From: Quadrisphaera setariae
GTDB taxonomy: Bacteria; Actinomycetota; Actinomycetes; Actinomycetales; Quadrisphaeraceae
Assembly (NCBI RefSeq): GCF_008041935.1
Contig: NZ_VKAC01000012.1
Span: 1-64,000 of the forward strand
Length of the DNA stretch: 64,000 bases
Direction: 5' to 3'
The notes beneath the pieces were generated by a model that saw only the letters and a list, made by a program, of their open reading frames with translations, was not told the origin of the DNA and did no database searches. Shown here piece by piece: positions 24,983 through 33,793 of this stretch. Positions within the stretch are counted from its first letter, which is position 1. Each line of letters opens with the position of its first letter. Made by a program: the position numbers and the translations under genes.

Positions 24983-25486
24983 TCAGCGGCGGGGCAGGCC
25001 CAGCTCGCGCCGCAGCGCGCCCTCCTCCACGCGGCCGGTGTACAGGCGGCCGTCGACGAACAGCGTCGGCGTGCCCCTGACACCGGCCGCTCCGCCGTCT
25101 GCGTAGTCGGCCTCCACCGCGGGCCGGAAGCGCTGGACGCGCTCCCCCACCACCGCGGCGGGCTCGTCGAGGCCGGCGCGCTCGGCGAGGGCCGCCAGCT
25201 GCGGGTCGGACAGGTCCGCCTGGTGGCGGAACAGCAGCTCGTGCAGGTCCCAGAACCGCCCCTGCTCGGCCGCCGCCTCCGAGGCCAGCGCCGCGGTCAG
25301 CGCGAACGGGTGCTTGGTGAACAGCGGGAAGTGCCGGAAGACCAGTCGCACGGCGCCGCCGGAGGAGTCGACCAGCGCCTTCAGCACCGGCGCGGCCGCC
25401 GCGCAGAACGGGCACTCGAAGTCGCCGTGCTCCACGACCGTGTGGGCGGCGTCGGGGTCCCCGTAGGAGTGCCGGTCCCAGCTCAC
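24983..25486 (-). CDS. DsbA-like thioredoxin-fold oxidoreductase
   Basis: 167 residues with a thioredoxin fold and the active-site motif CPFC (Cys25-Cys28), a cis-proline loop GTPTLFVDG near residue 148 and an all-helical insertion, as in DsbA/FrnE-like proteins. No signal peptide is seen, so it probably acts in the cytoplasm. It starts at the GTG overlapping the nrdR stop (GTGA), which couples the two genes. Its stop is almost back-to-back with the convergent hydrolase gene. A link with ribonucleotide reductase redox supply is possible but only inferred from coupling. Confidence 0.85.
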   Translation of the reverse strand: MSWDRHSYGDPDAAHTVVEHGDFECPFCAAAAPVLKALVDSSGGAVRLVFRHFPLFTKHPFALTAALASEAAAEQGRFWDLHELLFRHQADLSDPQLAALAERAGLDEPAAVVGERVQRFRPAVEADYADGGAAGVRGTPTLFVDGRLYTGRVEEGALRRELGLPRR

Positions 25487-25968
25487 CGGGAGGGCGCCTG
25501 CTCGTCGGACACCGCGTGCACCGCGTGCTCGGCGCGCAGCAGCGCGATGGCGGCCTCGAAGTCCTCCAGGGAGTCGAACGCCTGGTAGACCGACGCGTAG
25601 CGCAGGTAGGCCACCTCGTCGAGCTCGCGCAGCGGGGCGAGCACGGCCACGCCGACGTCGTGCGCGTCCACCTCGGCGCGCCCCGCGGTGCGCACCGACT
25701 CCTCCACCTGCTGCGCGAGCCGGGCCAGCTGGTCGGCGGTGACGGGACGCCCCTGGCACGCCTTGCGCACGCCGGTGATCACCTTGTCGCGGCTGAACGG
25801 CTCGGCGACGCCGGAGCGCTTGAGCACGGTCAGGCTGGCGGTCTCCGCCGTCGAGAAGCGGCGCCCGCAGCTGGGGCACTGGCGGCGCCGGCGGATCGAC
25901 TGGCCGTCGTCCGAGGTCCGGGAGTCGACGACGCGCGAGTCCGCGAACTGGCAGAACGGGCAGTGCAC
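25483..25968 (-). CDS. nrdR: Transcriptional repressor NrdR
   Basis: 161 residues. The zinc ribbon has Cys3, Cys6, Cys31 and Cys34 ([17 protein letters not shown], then [10 protein letters not shown]), followed by the ATP-cone domain ([21 protein letters not shown], then [20 protein letters not shown]). NrdR senses ATP/dATP and represses ribonucleotide reductase genes. In Streptomyces it neighbours lexA; here lexA lies about 20 kb away with many accessory genes between. It is divergent from the GH4 gene, with 58 nt between them. Confidence 0.97.
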   Translation of the reverse strand: MHCPFCQFADSRVVDSRTSDDGQSIRRRRQCPSCGRRFSTAETASLTVLKRSGVAEPFSRDKVITGVRKACQGRPVTADQLARLAQQVEESVRTAGRAEVDAHDVGVAVLAPLRELDEVAYLRYASVYQAFDSLEDFEAAIALLRAEHAVHAVSDEQAPSR

Positions 25969-26026
25969 CGCTCCACGCTAGGGGGGCCGTCACGCACGGT
26001 GCAAGGCTGGGTGGTGTGCTGGGCGC

Positions 26027-27328
26027 GTGACAGGGTTGAAGGTGACCGTCGTCGGAGCCGGGTCCACGTACACCCCCGAGCTCGTCTCGGGCCTCGCCGC
26101 GCAGCGCGAGCACCTGCAGGTCGACGAGCTCGTGCTCTACGACGTGGACGGTGCGCGCCTGGAGGTGGTCGGCGGCCTGGCGCAGCGGATGCTCGCCGCC
26201 CAGGGGCTGGACGTCACCACCACGCTGACCACGGACCGCGGCCGGGCGCTCGACGGCGCCGACGCCGTGCTGCTGCAGCTGCGCGTCGGCGGGCAGGCCG
26301 CCCGCCTGGGCGACGAGACCTTCCCCGGCTCGTGCGACTGCGTCGGCCAGGAGACCACCGGCGCCGGCGGGGCGGCCAAGGCGCTGCGCACGGTGCCCGT
26401 CGTCCTGGAGATCGCCGAGGAGGTGCGCCGGCGCAGCGCGCCCGGGGCGTGGGTCGTCGACTTCACCAACCCCGTCGGCATCGTCACCCGCGCGCTGCTC
26501 GACCACGGGCACCGCGCCGTCGGCCTGTGCAACTACGCCATCGGCGTGCAGCGCTGGGCCGCGCGCCTGCTCGGCGTCTCCGTGACCGACCCCGAGCAGC
26601 TGCGCCGCGTGGCCGTCGACCCCGCCGGGCTGAACCACCTGTCGTGGACCCGGCGGGTGCTCCTCGACGGCGAGGACGTCCTGCCGCGCATCCTCACCGA
26701 GCACCTGGACGACGTCGTCGCCCAGTACCCCTTCCCGCCCGAGCTGGTGCGGCTCAGCGGCACCATCCCGTCGTACTACCTGCACTACTTCTACGAGCAC
26801 GACCGCGTGGTCGCCCAGCAGCGCACCGAGCGGCCGCGTGCCGCTGTCGTCGCCGACCTCGAGGCCGAGCTGCTGCGCGCCTACGCCGACCCCTCGCTCG
26901 CCACCAAGCCGGCGGCGCTGGAAGGCCGCGGCGGGGCGTACTACTCCGAGGCCGCCGTCGACCTGCTCGCCTCCCTCCTGGGCGACCGGCCCGGCACCCA
27001 CGTGGTGGACGTCCGCAACGCGCACGTGGTGGACGGACGGGTGCAGCCGGTGGTCGCCGGCCTGTCGGTGGACGACGTCGTGGAGGTGCCCTGCGAGGTC
27101 AGCTCGGCGGGCGGCGGGACGGTGCGGCCGCTGCCGCAGGCGCCGCTGGCCCCCGAGGCCCTCGGGCTGGTGCAGCACGTCACCGCCTACGAGCAGCTCA
27201 TCGGCCGCGCAGCCGTCACGAGGGACGACGACGACGTGCGCCGCGCGCTGCTGGCGCACCCGCTCCTGGGCCAGTGGGACCTCGTCGAGCAGCTGCTGCC
27301 CGGCGTCACCCGCCGGGCCGGCTCGTGA
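26027..27328 (+). CDS. GH4-family 6-phospho-beta-glucosidase/alpha-glucosidase
   Basis: 433 residues. GH4 enzymes use NAD+ and a divalent metal in a redox-elimination mechanism. The N-terminal dinucleotide fold is VTVVGAGSTYTPELV; the metal ligands are Cys168 (CNYAIG) and His204 (GLNHLSW), and DFTNPVG is conserved. Motif details resemble 6-phospho-beta-glucosidases (CelF/LicH type). GTG start. It overlaps the next gene by 4 nt (GTGA), a BadF-type kinase that could phosphorylate sugars. No PTS gene is present in the window, so the source of the phosphorylated glycoside is unclear. Confidence 0.9.
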   Translation: MTGLKVTVVGAGSTYTPELVSGLAAQREHLQVDELVLYDVDGARLEVVGGLAQRMLAAQGLDVTTTLTTDRGRALDGADAVLLQLRVGGQAARLGDETFPGSCDCVGQETTGAGGAAKALRTVPVVLEIAEEVRRRSAPGAWVVDFTNPVGIVTRALLDHGHRAVGLCNYAIGVQRWAARLLGVSVTDPEQLRRVAVDPAGLNHLSWTRRVLLDGEDVLPRILTEHLDDVVAQYPFPPELVRLSGTIPSYYLHYFYEHDRVVAQQRTERPRAAVVADLEAELLRAYADPSLATKPAALEGRGGAYYSEAAVDLLASLLGDRPGTHVVDVRNAHVVDGRVQPVVAGLSVDDVVEVPCEVSSAGGGTVRPLPQAPLAPEALGLVQHVTAYEQLIGRAAVTRDDDDVRRALLAHPLLGQWDLVEQLLPGVTRRAGS

Positions 27329-28350
27329 GCCCGGGGCTGAGCGGCCTGCTGCTCGGGGTGGACGTCGGCGGCTCGAAGACCGCAGTCGCCGTCGCCGACG
27401 CCGGCGGGCGCGTGCTCTTCTCCGGCCGCGGGCCGGGCGGCTCCCCCGACGAGCTCACCGAGCGCGGCTGCCTCGACGTGGTCCAGGCGACCCTGACCGC
27501 TGCCGGAGCGCCGACCAGCGGGTACGCGGTGGCGGCGCTGGCCGTGGCGGGCGTGGACCAGCCCGACGAGGAGCAGGCCCTCGCGGCCGTGGCCCGCGAG
27601 CGCGGGCTCGTGGTCGGCCCGGACGAGGGCGGGGTGCTGTCGGTGGTGAACGACCTGTTCGCCGTGCTGCGCTCCGCCGCTGACACCGACGGGTCTGCGG
27701 GGGCTCGCGGTATCGCCGTCATCGCCGGCACGGGGACGAACGCCGTGGGGCTGGACGGCGAGGAGACGGTGCGCTTCCTGTCGCTGGGACCGGTCTCGGG
27801 CGACTGGGGCGGTGGCGCCGACCTGGGCGTGGCCGCGCTGGGTGCCGCCTGCCGGGAGGAGGACGGGCGGGGCCCGGCGACGGCGCTGACGGCCGCCGTG
27901 CGGCGGCAGTACGGGACGGCGAGCGCGCACGAGGCGGTGCTCGCGCTGCACCGGGGGCAGGCGGCGGCCGGTTCCGAGCGCCACCTGGCCCGGGCGGTGC
28001 TGGCCGCGGCCGACGCCGGGGACGCCGTGGCGGTGGAGCTGGTGCGCCGCCTGGCGCGCGAGGTGGCCGACTTCGCCGCCGCCTCGGCCGCCCGGCTGGG
28101 CCACCCGCTGCACGAGCTGCCGGTGGTGCTGGGCGGAGGGCTGCTGCACGCCCGGACGCCGCGGCTGACCGCCGAGGTGCGAGCGGCGCTGCTGCAGCGC
28201 GACCCCGCCGTCGCCGACAGCTCCATCCGCTACACGGACGTGCCACCGGTGGTCGGGTCGCTGCTGCTGGCCTTCGACGCGGCGGTGGCGAGCGGCTCGC
28301 TGCCTGCGAGCGCCCGCCCCTCTCCCGCGGTGCTGGCGACCCAGCTGTAG
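27325..28350 (+). CDS. BadF/BadG/NagK-type sugar kinase
   Basis: 341 residues with the ASKHA ATPase fold: GVDVGGSKTAVAVAD at the N terminus, VVNDLFAVL near 108, AGTGTNAVG near 134, GDWGGGADLG near 156 and VVLGGGLLHA near 267. This family includes N-acetylglucosamine kinase. It is coupled to the GH4 gene by a GTGA overlap, so it probably acts on an amino sugar or glucose released from the same glycoside. It ends 197 nt before the convergent PH-like gene, and a strong hairpin lies in between. Confidence 0.88.
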   Translation: MSPGLSGLLLGVDVGGSKTAVAVADAGGRVLFSGRGPGGSPDELTERGCLDVVQATLTAAGAPTSGYAVAALAVAGVDQPDEEQALAAVARERGLVVGPDEGGVLSVVNDLFAVLRSAADTDGSAGARGIAVIAGTGTNAVGLDGEETVRFLSLGPVSGDWGGGADLGVAALGAACREEDGRGPATALTAAVRRQYGTASAHEAVLALHRGQAAAGSERHLARAVLAAADAGDAVAVELVRRLAREVADFAAASAARLGHPLHELPVVLGGGLLHARTPRLTAEVRAALLQRDPAVADSSIRYTDVPPVVGSLLLAFDAAVASGSLPASARPSPAVLATQL

Positions 28351-28456
28351 CCGGCCTCACGCGTCCCGCCGGACGTGCAGGAGTCCACCGACCCTGCTGC
28401 GCGGGCCCCCCGGCTGACGTCTGCATGCTGGGCGGAATGCTGTCGGCGCTGACGCC

Positions 28457-28533
28457 GTGACGCCCGACGGGCAGAAGTCGTTCTGGACGCCCGATCCGGT
28501 GCTGGCCGGGGACTTCTGCCCGTCCGGCGTCAC
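28457..28533. terminator. Long inverted repeat between convergent genes, probable bidirectional terminator
   Basis: Left arm 28457-28479 and right arm 28511-28533 are 23 bases each and complementary at 22 positions, around a 31-base loop. Both arms contain the GGGCAGAAGTC / GACTTCTGCCC core. It sits between the ends of the BadF-type kinase gene and the PH-like gene. There is no U-tract, as is usual for high-GC actinobacteria. The length of the arms is more than a plain terminator needs. Confidence 0.55.
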
Positions 28534-28536
28534 ACA

Positions 28537-28732
28537 GCGGGCACCGTCAGCGGCGCGCCGGGCCGCGGTGGAACGGGCCGTCGAGGTCCTCCCCCGGCTC
28601 GGGTCGGCGCGCAGCCGGTGACGTCCGGCGCACCGGCTCGGGCTCGGTCTTCGGGCGGGTGACCGCTGCCATCGCCTCGGTGACGTCGGCCGGCACCCCC
28701 ACGAGCGAGAGGCGCGCACCACCGCTGAGCAG
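28537..28732. repeat. Direct repeat, copy A (3' end of PH-like gene)
   Basis: A 196-bp segment that recurs at 29109-29304 with about five differences by eye (roughly 97% identity). It covers the stop and last 60 or so codons of each tandem gene, while the 5' parts of the genes differ widely. This pattern suggests recent gene conversion or partial duplication. Confidence 0.85.
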
Positions 28733-29116
28733 GGCTGCGGGGGCGTCCTCGAAGCGGCCGGCGGGCTCCACCGCGACGACGTCCTCCCACGCGACCGTGC
28801 GCAGGCGGAACGGGTGGGCGCGCACCGACAGCCCCGCCGGTCCGAGGCTGGTCCCCACCGGTCGGTGACCGCTGAAGACGTCCCACGCGAGGTAGATGAG
28901 CGCCCACGCCACCGGCCCCGCCAGACCGCCCCAGCCGTCGGAGCTCACGAGGTGGACGACCCACCGGACCGCGACGACGAGCCACACCACGACCAAGGCC
29001 CGCAGCACCCGCCTCGCCCGTGGACTCGACTCGACCGTGCGGTCGAGGACCCGGTAGGTGCCCTCCCAGCGGGCGTAGCGGCTCCAGCCGTCGGGGGCAC
29101 CGGACACGGCGGGCAC
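28547..29116 (-). CDS. PH-domain-like membrane protein (tandem copy 1)
   Basis: 189 residues. An N-terminal YARWEGTYRVLDRTVE segment is followed by two membrane segments (residues about 38-58 and 65-85), then a soluble region resembling bacterial PH domains (GPAGLSVRAHPFRLRTVAWEDVVAVEPAGRF) and a proline/arginine-rich tail. It begins with GTG 2 nt after the stop of its paralog. The last third is nearly identical in DNA to the paralog. Function unknown; small PH-like membrane proteins in actinobacteria are common but poorly characterised. Confidence 0.72.
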   Translation of the reverse strand: MPAVSGAPDGWSRYARWEGTYRVLDRTVESSPRARRVLRALVVVWLVVAVRWVVHLVSSDGWGGLAGPVAWALIYLAWDVFSGHRPVGTSLGPAGLSVRAHPFRLRTVAWEDVVAVEPAGRFEDAPAALLSGGARLSLVGVPADVTEAMAAVTRPKTEPEPVRRTSPAARRPEPGEDLDGPFHRGPARR

Positions 29117-29304
29117 CGTCAGCGGCGCGCCGGGCCGCGGTGGAACGGGCCGTCGAGGTCCTCCCCCGGCTCGGGTCGGCGCGCAGCCGGTGACGTCCGG
29201 CGCACCGGCGCGGGCTCGGTCTTCGGGCGGGTGACCGCTGCCACCGCCTCGGCGACGTCGGCCGGCACCCCCACGAGCGGGAGTCGCGCACCACCGCTGA
29301 GCAG
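29109..29304. repeat. Direct repeat, copy B (3' end of paralogous gene)
   Basis: Partner of the segment at 28537-28732, offset by exactly 572 bases. It spans the 3' end of the upstream PH-like gene and the intergenic junction with the next. Confidence 0.85.
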
Positions 29305-29718
29305 CGCCACCGGGTGCTCGTCGAAGCGGCCCGGGGGCTGGATCTCCACCACCTCACCCCAGGCGACGGTGCGCGTGCGCCACGGCTCCGACCGCACGGC
29401 CAGCTCCGCCGGGGTCACCCGCGTCTCGGGCGGCCAGACCAGCCAGACGGCGCCGAAGACGAGGAAGGCGTTCGCCGGGGAGGTCAGGACCTCGACCATC
29501 CCGAGCGGGTCCCACCGGACGAGGGCGACCACCAGCCTGACGACGAAGTTGACCGCCACCAGCACCACGAGGCCGGCCAGGGCGTGGAGGCCCAGGAGCC
29601 GCACCCCGTGGTGGCGCAGGGAGTCCCGGCGCACCGCGGTCCACGGGTCGATGCGGTAGGTGCCCTGCCACGGGGCGTACCGCTGTCCCGCCGTCGTGAC
29701 GTCGTGATCGCCAGCCAC
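29119..29718 (-). CDS. PH-domain-like membrane protein (tandem copy 2)
   Basis: About 199 residues with the same plan as the neighbour: RYAPWQGTYRIDPWTAV, two hydrophobic segments, then ELAVRSEPWRTRTVAWGEVVEIQPPGRF and the shared tail ending HRGPARR. The start is uncertain; the GTG at 29718 was chosen because it lies just after the stop of the SWIM gene on the same strand (29738), and another GTG at 29733 is possible. It probably belongs to the helicase/SWIM transcription unit. Confidence 0.65.
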   Translation of the reverse strand: MAGDHDVTTAGQRYAPWQGTYRIDPWTAVRRDSLRHHGVRLLGLHALAGLVVLVAVNFVVRLVVALVRWDPLGMVEVLTSPANAFLVFGAVWLVWPPETRVTPAELAVRSEPWRTRTVAWGEVVEIQPPGRFDEHPVALLSGGARLPLVGVPADVAEAVAAVTRPKTEPAPVRRTSPAARRPEPGEDLDGPFHRGPARR

Positions 29719-29737
29719 GGCGGCATGGTGCACCCGC

Positions 29738-30625
29738 TCAGCGACCGCCACCAGCCACGGCGTCCAGCAGGGGCCGCAGACGGGCCACCACCGCGTCACC
29801 CGCGGGTCCGAGGAAGGAGGCGTCGAGGGCGTCCAGGGCGCTCGCGCCCGGGGGCACCGCCGGGTCGGGCGGCGGCGGGAGCGGGCGACCGCGCCAGAAG
29901 GACGCGTCCGCGGGCAGCGGCCCCCCGACCGCCGCCCGGCGCGCGGGAGCAGCACGGCCCCCTCCGTCGCCGACCTCGCCAGTGCCGCCGTCGCCGTCCA
30001 GAGCGGCTCGCCGCTCGGCGACCAGCGACAGCAACCCGTCGCGGTCCACCCCGCGCAGGCGCAGCACGGTGAAGGGGTCGTCGTCGAGGCGCTCGGCCAG
30101 GAGGTAGACCACAGCGGCGGCGTGCTTGCACGGCTCGACGAGGTCGGGGCAGGTGCAGCTGGTGCGCAGGTCGGAGAGCGAGCGCGGCAGCAGCACCAGC
30201 CCGGCGTCGAGGCACAGCTGCTCGAAGGCCTCCGGCAGCGTCCCGCCGAGCACCGCGGTGAGCACCGACGGGTCGGCGGCGAGGGCGTCGGCCAGCTCAC
30301 CGCGGGTCTCGGCGTCCCAGGTGCCCAGGGTCAGCACCACGTCGTAGGGCCTGGAGCGGCTCCCCTGCACCGTGGCCAGGACGCGGCCCGCCGTCCGGGT
30401 GCCCGGCGTGCCGACGTCGAGGTGCACCACCTGCCCTGCGCGCGCGTAGGTCCGCCCCCGCGAGAGCCGGCCCGGCCCGGCGGCCTCCTCCACGGCGTCG
30501 GTGAACCGCCTCCCCCACCACGTGGTGGCGAAGGCGCCGCGCTTGGAGCGCGGCCTGATGCCGTCGGCGGGGATCCTGCTGCCGGGCGGCCAGCTCGAGT
30601 CCCAGGGCGTCTTCCCCACCGTCAC
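29738..30625 (-). CDS. SWIM zinc-finger protein
   Basis: 295 residues with the SWIM finger CTCPDLVEPCKH (Cys157, Cys159, Cys166, His168) in the middle and a conserved front part WWGRRFTDAVEE plus YARAGQVV. SWIM-finger proteins are usually encoded next to SNF2-type helicases and are thought to help them bind DNA or proteins. Here the ATG overlaps the helicase stop (ATGA), which fits that partnership. The C-terminal third is proline-rich and variable. Confidence 0.87.
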   Translation of the reverse strand: MTVGKTPWDSSWPPGSRIPADGIRPRSKRGAFATTWWGRRFTDAVEEAAGPGRLSRGRTYARAGQVVHLDVGTPGTRTAGRVLATVQGSRSRPYDVVLTLGTWDAETRGELADALAADPSVLTAVLGGTLPEAFEQLCLDAGLVLLPRSLSDLRTSCTCPDLVEPCKHAAAVVYLLAERLDDDPFTVLRLRGVDRDGLLSLVAERRAALDGDGGTGEVGDGGGRAAPARRAAVGGPLPADASFWRGRPLPPPPDPAVPPGASALDALDASFLGPAGDAVVARLRPLLDAVAGGGR

Positions 30626-33600
30626 TCCCCCACCGCCTCGGCGCCGAGGCGCACGAGGTCGTGCAGGTCCGACGTCGACAGCTCGGTCAGCCAGCCCGCA
30701 CCGCCGTCAGCGGCGTCGGTGGACCTCACGACGGCGGAGGCGAGGTCGGCCTTGCGGGTCATCAGCTCGTCGACGCGCTCCTCGACCGTGCCCACGCAGA
30801 CCAGCTTGCGCACCTGCACCTGCCTCGTCTGCCCGATGCGGAACGCCCGGTCGGTGGCCTGCGCCTCCACAGCGGGGTTCCACCACCTGTCGACGTGCAC
30901 CACGTGGTTGGCCGCCACGAGGTTCAGGCCCGTCCCGCCGGCGCGCAGCGACAGCAGCATGATCGGGCTCGCGCCGTCGCCGTCGCCCTGGTCCTCAGGG
31001 CGGCCGGAGAAGCGCTGGACCATGGCGTCGCGGGCCTTCTTGGACACCCCGCCGTGCAGGTAGGGCACCTCGACCCCGTAGCGCTGCTCGAGGTGCGGCA
31101 CCAGCAGCGCGCCCAGCTCGCGGTACTGCGTGAACAGCAGCGCCTTCTCGCCGTCGGCGACGACGGTGTCGAGCACGTCGTCGACCAGGGCGAGCTTGCC
31201 GGAGCGGTGCTGTCCGCGGCGCAGGAACGGGGAGCCGTCGGCCAGGAGCTGGGCGGGGTGGTTGCAGACCTGCTTGAGGCGGGTCAGCGTGGCCAGCACC
31301 AGGCCGCGGCGCTGCTCCTTGTTCTTCTGCTGCTCCGCCTCCCTGATCTTGGCGAGCATCTCGTCGACGACGGCCTTGTAGAGGGCCGCCTGCTCGGTGG
31401 TGAGGTTGGCGCGCACCACCAGCTCGAGCTTGGCGGGCAGGTCCGGGGCCACGCCGGGGTCGGTCTTGGTGCGCCGCAGCACCAGCGGCCGGGTCAGCGT
31501 GGTGAGCAGCGCGGTGGCCCGCTCGTCGCCGTGGCGCTCCACGGGCACGCTGAAGCGCTCGCGGAAGCGGGTGGCGCTGCCGAGCACGCCGGGGTTGGTG
31601 AAGTCGACGACGGCGTGCAGCTCGGCGAGGCGGTTCTCCACCGGGGTGCCCGTGAGGGCGATCTTCTGGGTGCGCCCTGCTGAACCGTCGGCGCCGGTGG
31701 GGAACGGTGGGCCCGCCACCTGGCGGACGGCGCGGGCGGCGCGCGTGCCGAGGTTCTTCACGTGCTGCGCCTCGTCGAGCGCCACGCGACGCCAGGCGAC
31801 GGCGGCGAGGTCGTCGGCGTCTCGCGCGACCAGCGGGTAGGTGGTGAGCACGAGGTCCGTCCGCGCTGCTGCCTCCAGCAGGGCCTCACCGCGCAGCCGG
31901 TCCGGGCCGTGGTGGGTGTGCACCAGCAGGTCGGGTGCGAACCGGGCCGCCTCGCGCTCCCAGTTCCCCACCACCGACATCGGGCAGACCAGCAGCGTCG
32001 GCGCTGGCCGCCCCCCGGCGGTGCCGTCGGTGGCAGCTCGCTCCCGCTCGGACAGCAGCAGCGCCAGCAGCTGCACCGTCTTGCCCAGCCCCATGTCGTC
32101 GGCGAGCACGCCGCCCAGCCCGTGGGCGTCGAGGAACGCCATCCACGCCAGGCCCCGCTCCTGGTAGGGCCTCAGCTGCGCGTTGAGCCCGGAGGGCGTG
32201 GGGACGGGCTGCAGCGTCTGCTCCCCGCCGCCGGCGAGCAGGGCGCTGAGGGGCCCCTCACCCTCCAGGGACACCAGCGGCGCCGGCAGCGACCCGGACG
32301 CGAGCTGCCCGAGCAGCACCGCCAGCGGGGTGGCAGACCCCTGCGCGGCCTCCTGGTGCGCCGTCTTGCGCAGGAAGCGCAGCGACCTGGCGATCGCCTC
32401 GGCGTCGACCTGCACCCACCTCCCGCGCAGCTGCACCAGGGGGGCCCGCTGGGCGGCGAGCACCGCCAGCTCGGCCTCGTCGAGCTCGACGTCCCCGAGG
32501 ACGACCTTCCAGTCGACCTCCACGAGGTCGGTCTTCGCCAGGCTCCCCGGGGCGCCGACCGCGGCGGGGACGTCGGAGGTGCCCTGCGGCGCGGGGCCCT
32601 CCCCGGGGCGGCGGGCCCGCACGGACAGCCCCACCTGCGGGCGCACCCACCGCCCCGGCAGGGCGACGGCGAAGCCGGCCTCCACCAGCGCCGGCACCCC
32701 GTCGGTGACGAGGTCCACCACCTGCTGGGCGGTGAGCTCGGCGTCGTCGTCGGGTGAGGCCCCCAGCTCCAGCAGGCCCGGGTGGACGGCCGCGGCGCGG
32801 CCGAGCTCGGCGACGGCGAAGGCCCAGGGGTCGAGGTCGCCGTCCCAGTCCTGCCCCCACTCACCGCTCACGCCGCGGCGGACCTCGGCCGCGGTGGCGA
32901 CGGCGCTCGGGTCGTCCAGGGAGCGCAGGCGCACCTGCAGGGTCCACGGCTCGTCCTCACCCTCGGGCTCGGCGACGCGCAGCAGCAGCTCGGCGGGCTG
33001 CGTGGTGGCGCTGGCGCGCCACCGCTCGGTGCGGGCGGCCAGCTCCGCCAGGGCCCGCGCCGGGGCCTCGGGGCCGACGGGCTCACCGGTGCGCAGCGAG
33101 ACGAGCCACGCCCCGACGGCGCCTCCGTCGACGTCTGCGAGCGCCTCTGGCGGCGGCAGAGCCGCCGCCAGCTGCGCGCCCACTGCGGCGGTGAGGTCGG
33201 CCACGACCGCGGTGACCAGCTCCTCGGCAGGGCGGCCGCTGCGCCCGTCGTCCTCGGCGCGGGCGGCCGGAGGTGCCGCGGCGGCAGCCGCGCTGCACCA
33301 GCGCCGCCACGTCCTGTCGACCAGGGGGTGCCAGCGGCCCCACCACTCGCCGTCGGACTGCTCCAGGCCGGGCACCAGAAGGCCCGCGCGGGCCCGCGCG
33401 TCGGCGGCCGCGGCGACCCCGGCCAGCCAGCGCAGGTCCTCACCGACCTCCAGCGGCCACGGCAGTCCGCCCGCGCCGGTGCCCGCCGCCAGGCCGTGCA
33501 GCTCCAGCAGCACCGGCAGCGCGCGGTCCGGGCCGAGGACCACCGCGGGCAGCCGCTGCAGGGACAGGCCCGCCCGGTCCCCGCGCGACGGCGGCTCCGG

Positions 33601-33783
33601 CAGCTGCAGCTCCACCGTGCCGCGAGCGCGCGCCACGAGGGCGTGCGCGAGGCGCGGCAGCGCCGCGGCCAGGGCCTCGCGCACGGCGTCGGCGTCAGGA
33701 CCGGTCAGGGGCAGGCGCGCGGGCGGCTCGGCCCACAGGCAGAGGGCGCCGCGCCGCGCCCAGACGCCGTGGACCGCCAGCAC
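30622..33783 (-). CDS. SNF2-family DEAD/DEAH-box helicase
   Basis: About 1053 residues. The C-terminal half contains the full SNF2 motor: DDMGLGKT (motif I), DEAQHVKN (II), LTGTPVENR (III), SLRAGGTGLNLVAA (V) and DRAFRIGQ (VI). The N-terminal 500 residues are a bacterial SNF2-associated region rich in Ala and Glu. These proteins move along double-stranded DNA and are linked to repair or chromatin-like remodelling, although their bacterial role is poorly defined. The GTG at 33783 was chosen because upstream in-frame sequence runs into the convergently read cyclase gene end. It is coupled to the SWIM gene downstream. Confidence 0.92.
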   Translation of the reverse strand: MLAVHGVWARRGALCLWAEPPARLPLTGPDADAVREALAAALPRLAHALVARARGTVELQLPEPPSRGDRAGLSLQRLPAVVLGPDRALPVLLELHGLAAGTGAGGLPWPLEVGEDLRWLAGVAAAADARARAGLLVPGLEQSDGEWWGRWHPLVDRTWRRWCSAAAAAAPPAARAEDDGRSGRPAEELVTAVVADLTAAVGAQLAAALPPPEALADVDGGAVGAWLVSLRTGEPVGPEAPARALAELAARTERWRASATTQPAELLLRVAEPEGEDEPWTLQVRLRSLDDPSAVATAAEVRRGVSGEWGQDWDGDLDPWAFAVAELGRAAAVHPGLLELGASPDDDAELTAQQVVDLVTDGVPALVEAGFAVALPGRWVRPQVGLSVRARRPGEGPAPQGTSDVPAAVGAPGSLAKTDLVEVDWKVVLGDVELDEAELAVLAAQRAPLVQLRGRWVQVDAEAIARSLRFLRKTAHQEAAQGSATPLAVLLGQLASGSLPAPLVSLEGEGPLSALLAGGGEQTLQPVPTPSGLNAQLRPYQERGLAWMAFLDAHGLGGVLADDMGLGKTVQLLALLLSERERAATDGTAGGRPAPTLLVCPMSVVGNWEREAARFAPDLLVHTHHGPDRLRGEALLEAAARTDLVLTTYPLVARDADDLAAVAWRRVALDEAQHVKNLGTRAARAVRQVAGPPFPTGADGSAGRTQKIALTGTPVENRLAELHAVVDFTNPGVLGSATRFRERFSVPVERHGDERATALLTTLTRPLVLRRTKTDPGVAPDLPAKLELVVRANLTTEQAALYKAVVDEMLAKIREAEQQKNKEQRRGLVLATLTRLKQVCNHPAQLLADGSPFLRRGQHRSGKLALVDDVLDTVVADGEKALLFTQYRELGALLVPHLEQRYGVEVPYLHGGVSKKARDAMVQRFSGRPEDQGDGDGASPIMLLSLRAGGTGLNLVAANHVVHVDRWWNPAVEAQATDRAFRIGQTRQVQVRKLVCVGTVEERVDELMTRKADLASAVVRSTDAADGGAGWLTELSTSDLHDLVRLGAEAVGE

Positions 33784-33793
33784 CCGCCGGACT

